The notes below the pieces were generated by a model that saw only the letters and a program-made list of their open reading frames with translations, was not told where the DNA came from and ran no database searches. A stretch of DNA of 64,000 nucleotides from Lampris incognitus. Taxonomy: Eukaryota > Chordata > Actinopteri > Lampriformes > Lampridae. The stretch lies in contig NC_079214.1 in assembly GCF_029633865.1 (NCBI RefSeq), positions 22,068,873 to 22,132,872 of the forward strand, given 5' to 3'. Shown piece after piece: positions 62,175-64,000 of the stretch. Both the position numbers and the translations under genes were made by a program. Every line of letters starts with the position of its first letter. Positions within the stretch are counted from its first letter, which is position 1.

Positions 62175-63162
62175 GTAAGTTGGAATTTATTCACTTCCAC
62201 GATAAGGGAACAGAGCATTATTTCCCAAGTCATTAGGCATCTGTTAGTTGCGTTATCCACTTTTGTCAAGATTAAGCCCTCATTATGTAGCTTTGACCTT
62301 TGTCTAAAGATGTTTGATATAAGCTTATGTTATAATGATTAACAGAACAGCTCTCCAAACTGGCTCCCAGTGACTGCCCTCATCTTGTTTTGCAAGCCAT
62401 GGCTGGACCATTAGCCGCTGCAACTGCCTCTACTGTTACCAACCCAATGGATGTTGTCAGAGCCAGAGTGCAGGTAAATTCCAAATAGAACAGAGAAGGA
62501 TGGTACTCACAAGGTGTGCCATTGTCATCAAATACTTTAAAGTGGGGTTCACTTGGGTTAAATTGCTTAAACGCCACTGCGGTTATCATATATCACCATA
62601 AGTATAAGGGAGTTAAACAAAAACAACTGTTCTCTAAACTAACTTGAAAAACGTCCTTACTTCAAGAGGAATTTTTTTACATTGAGCAGTCCCTGTAGTT
62701 TGAAGGTTCTGGATAATTTTTTTTTCTTTTGCTATTTATTAATCAGTGTTTTTACACATTTGCACATTTGTTATCCTCATCTAAATCCAAAATCCAAATC
62801 TGCTGATTTGACATGGAGCCTGTGAGCAATGGTGATGCAAAATGACTCAAATGAGCACTCAGTGGAGGTGTTACTGAAAAAAATCCTGTACCATACAGTG
62901 TTTTTTATTTTTATCCTGGATAAAGTTACCCAGTCATGGAGTTTATGTATTCTGTCTTTGTATCAAACAGGTGGAAGGGAGAACTTCAGTGATTGAGACT
63001 TTCAAGCAGCTGATTGCAGAGGAGGGTTTCTGGGGGATGACCAAAGGACTGTCGGCACGCATCATTTCCTCCACACCCACTGCCATTGTAATGGTGGTAG
63101 GCTATGAGACGCTAAAGAAATTGAGTTTGCGACCTGAGCTGGTCGACTCAAGACACTGGTAG
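61547..63162 (+). CDS. slc25a44: Mitochondrial solute carrier SLC25A44, complete coding region in 3 exons
   Basis: Coding exons 61547-62174, 62346-62473 and 62971-63162 join to 315 residues (human about 314) and end in PELVDSRHW. The N-terminus MQQKRNIQIIEWEDLDK matches the family, which fixes the ATG. It is a three-repeat mitochondrial carrier with six membrane segments. The repeat signatures are P37-ATLI-R42, P129-IDVI-S134 and P243-MDVV-R248. The first lacks the canonical acidic residue and the second the basic one, as is normal for SLC25A44. The known role is transport of branched-chain amino acids into mitochondria, notably in brown fat. Teleosts can carry a and b copies; this sequence alone does not say which. 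Confidence 0.95.
62346..62473 (+). CDS. slc25a44: slc25a44 coding exon 2 (residues 210-252)
   Basis: After TTAACAG the exon reads EQLSKLAPSDCPH and then GPLAAATASTVTNPMDVV, ending RARVQ before GTAAAT. It contains the third carrier signature. The 128-base length restores the frame left by exon 1. Confidence 0.94.
62971..63162 (+). CDS. slc25a44: slc25a44 coding exon 3 (residues 253-315 and stop TAG)
   Basis: After CAAACAG the exon begins VEGRTSVIETFKQLIAEEGF, includes GLSARIISSTPTAIVMVVGY (TM6) and ends DSRHW with TAG. The C-terminus is nearly identical to the vertebrate family ending. Confidence 0.95.
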   Translation: MEGRTSVIETFKQLIAEEGFWGMTKGLSARIISSTPTAIVMVVGYETLKKLSLRPELVDSRHW

Positions 63163-63980
63163 AAGATATCTGGACATAGATGACATGGAACAGTGTGCCA
63201 TTTTACCCCTCACCCTGAGTCTGAATAGGTTTGAAAGAAAGCTATGTTGTAGAATATTAGCTTGAGGACCAATCTAGACCCAGGCCGCTTTGCCTATATT
63301 CTCACCTCTCCAAACCGGCTTTCATATCTACTGTGTTCTTCCTTTTTCTCGGCCTTTTTTTTAAACTGTTGCCTTCCTTGTGTGAAATCAAGATAAGTAC
63401 TGTAAGAACTCACCAAATGTGATCAAGAAGAACTGTTTTTTTCTTTTTTAATGTAAGGTATAAAATGCAACTTTTTGGTTTATGTTGGTACATTTGCTTG
63501 GCATTTGGCTTTTACTGTACAGAACCTGTCCATCCATCCATCCATTATCCAAACCGCTTATCCTGCTCAGGGTCACGGGGATGCTGGAGCCCCCGCGACC
63601 CTGAGCAGGATAAGCGGTTTGGATGATGGATGGATGGACAGGTTCTGGTATCTGTACAGTAAAAGCCAACTGCCAAGCAAATGTACGAACATAAACCAAA
63701 AGGTTGTCTGCATTTCTCTTTTGTTTATATTATAGGTAGCAAAATTGAGGTGCTGCATTTGTGAGCATTTGATTTTCAGTTAGTGGCTAAAACCGCAGTA
63801 TTTTACTCCACGCAAATTGATAAGCCTGAAACCCAGTGAGCTAAAATTATTTGCAAATTATAAAATTATGCAAATTATATTCATAGAGGAATTATGATGA
63901 TAAGCATTGGTTTAAAATTGTTAGTAGCTTTCTCCCAATTATTTTTTTCTCCTTTATAATAAAATAGTGGTGTAAGAAAT
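63163..63980 (+). other. slc25a44: Probable 3' UTR of slc25a44 with poly(A) signal
   Basis: Non-coding sequence follows the stop. AATAAA at 63,958-63,963 is the clearest poly(A) signal in the remaining window, though the transcript could extend beyond it. If this site is used the mRNA carries the large inverted repeat at 63,466-63,713. Confidence 0.5.
63466..63713. repeat. Large inverted repeat (hairpin) in the slc25a44 3' UTR
   Basis: The left arm, 63,466 to about 63,590, runs AAATGCA...TTTTGGTTTATGTTG, then ACATTTGCTTGGCATTTGGC, ACTGTACAG...AACCTGTCCATCCATC and CGCTTATCCTGCTCAGGGTC. The right arm repeats it inverted with a few mismatches, a 4-base and a 6-base indel and a very short loop. 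The inner part is the tail of a C-type SINE; the outer part is ordinary 3' UTR sequence that has been duplicated in inverted order. Confidence 0.9.
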
Positions 63981-64000
63981 GGAGCCACATTAAATGCCTA

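Noticed and set aside
61490-62236. slc25a44 protein as one 248-codon frame starting MFTCSSTSL and ending HYFPSH
   Set aside because: The family N-terminus begins at the inner ATG (61,547), and the true exon ends at the donor at 62,174. The rest is intron.

Overview
The window is from a ray-finned (teleost) fish nuclear genome. The evidence is two intron-containing vertebrate genes whose products closely match known proteins, GT-AG introns, dense CA/GA microsatellites, and a fish-type repeat load: several tRNA-derived SINE families, L2-, RTE- and I/jockey-like LINEs, Tc1-like elements and hAT elements. No bacterial-style operon, CRISPR array, rRNA or functional tRNA gene was seen. Splice sites were called by eye, and repeat families were assigned from recognised motifs without any database search.

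Layout. (1) 1-17,190: gene-free intergenic DNA with SINEs and long microsatellites (GA-rich 6,720-7,178; GT/GC 3,387-3,520). (2) 17.2-48.2 kb, minus strand: a complete CD151-type tetraspanin gene. It has seven coding exons, all joined in phase 0, encoding 253 residues, the length of human CD151. A non-coding first exon is probable near 48.15-48.4 kb. Its introns hold most of the repeats of this region, including an apparently intact Tc1-like transposon at 38,229-39,870. (3) 48.4-60.6 kb: a transposon graveyard with nested insertions. The largest element is a 5.2 kb hAT with a perfect 8-bp target duplication, itself containing a decayed Tc1-like element and a LINE fragment. Around it lie a transposase fragment split by a small hAT element, a tandem array of tRNA-like units, and three further LINE remnants. 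(4) 60.6-64 kb, plus strand: slc25a44, with three coding exons encoding 315 residues and a 3' UTR that contains a roughly 120-bp-arm inverted repeat.

The two host genes are divergently transcribed from the repeat-rich middle. CD151 is a plasma-membrane tetraspanin that organises laminin-binding integrins. SLC25A44 is an inner mitochondrial membrane carrier for branched-chain amino acids. Nothing in the sequence links their functions.

Main second looks: the intact Tc1-like element with complete IR/DR ends; the hAT nest; a THAP-encoding short transposon and a small hAT element each inserted in copies of one SINE family; the hairpin in the slc25a44 3' UTR; and an HRD in place of QRD at residues 194-196 of the CD151-like protein.
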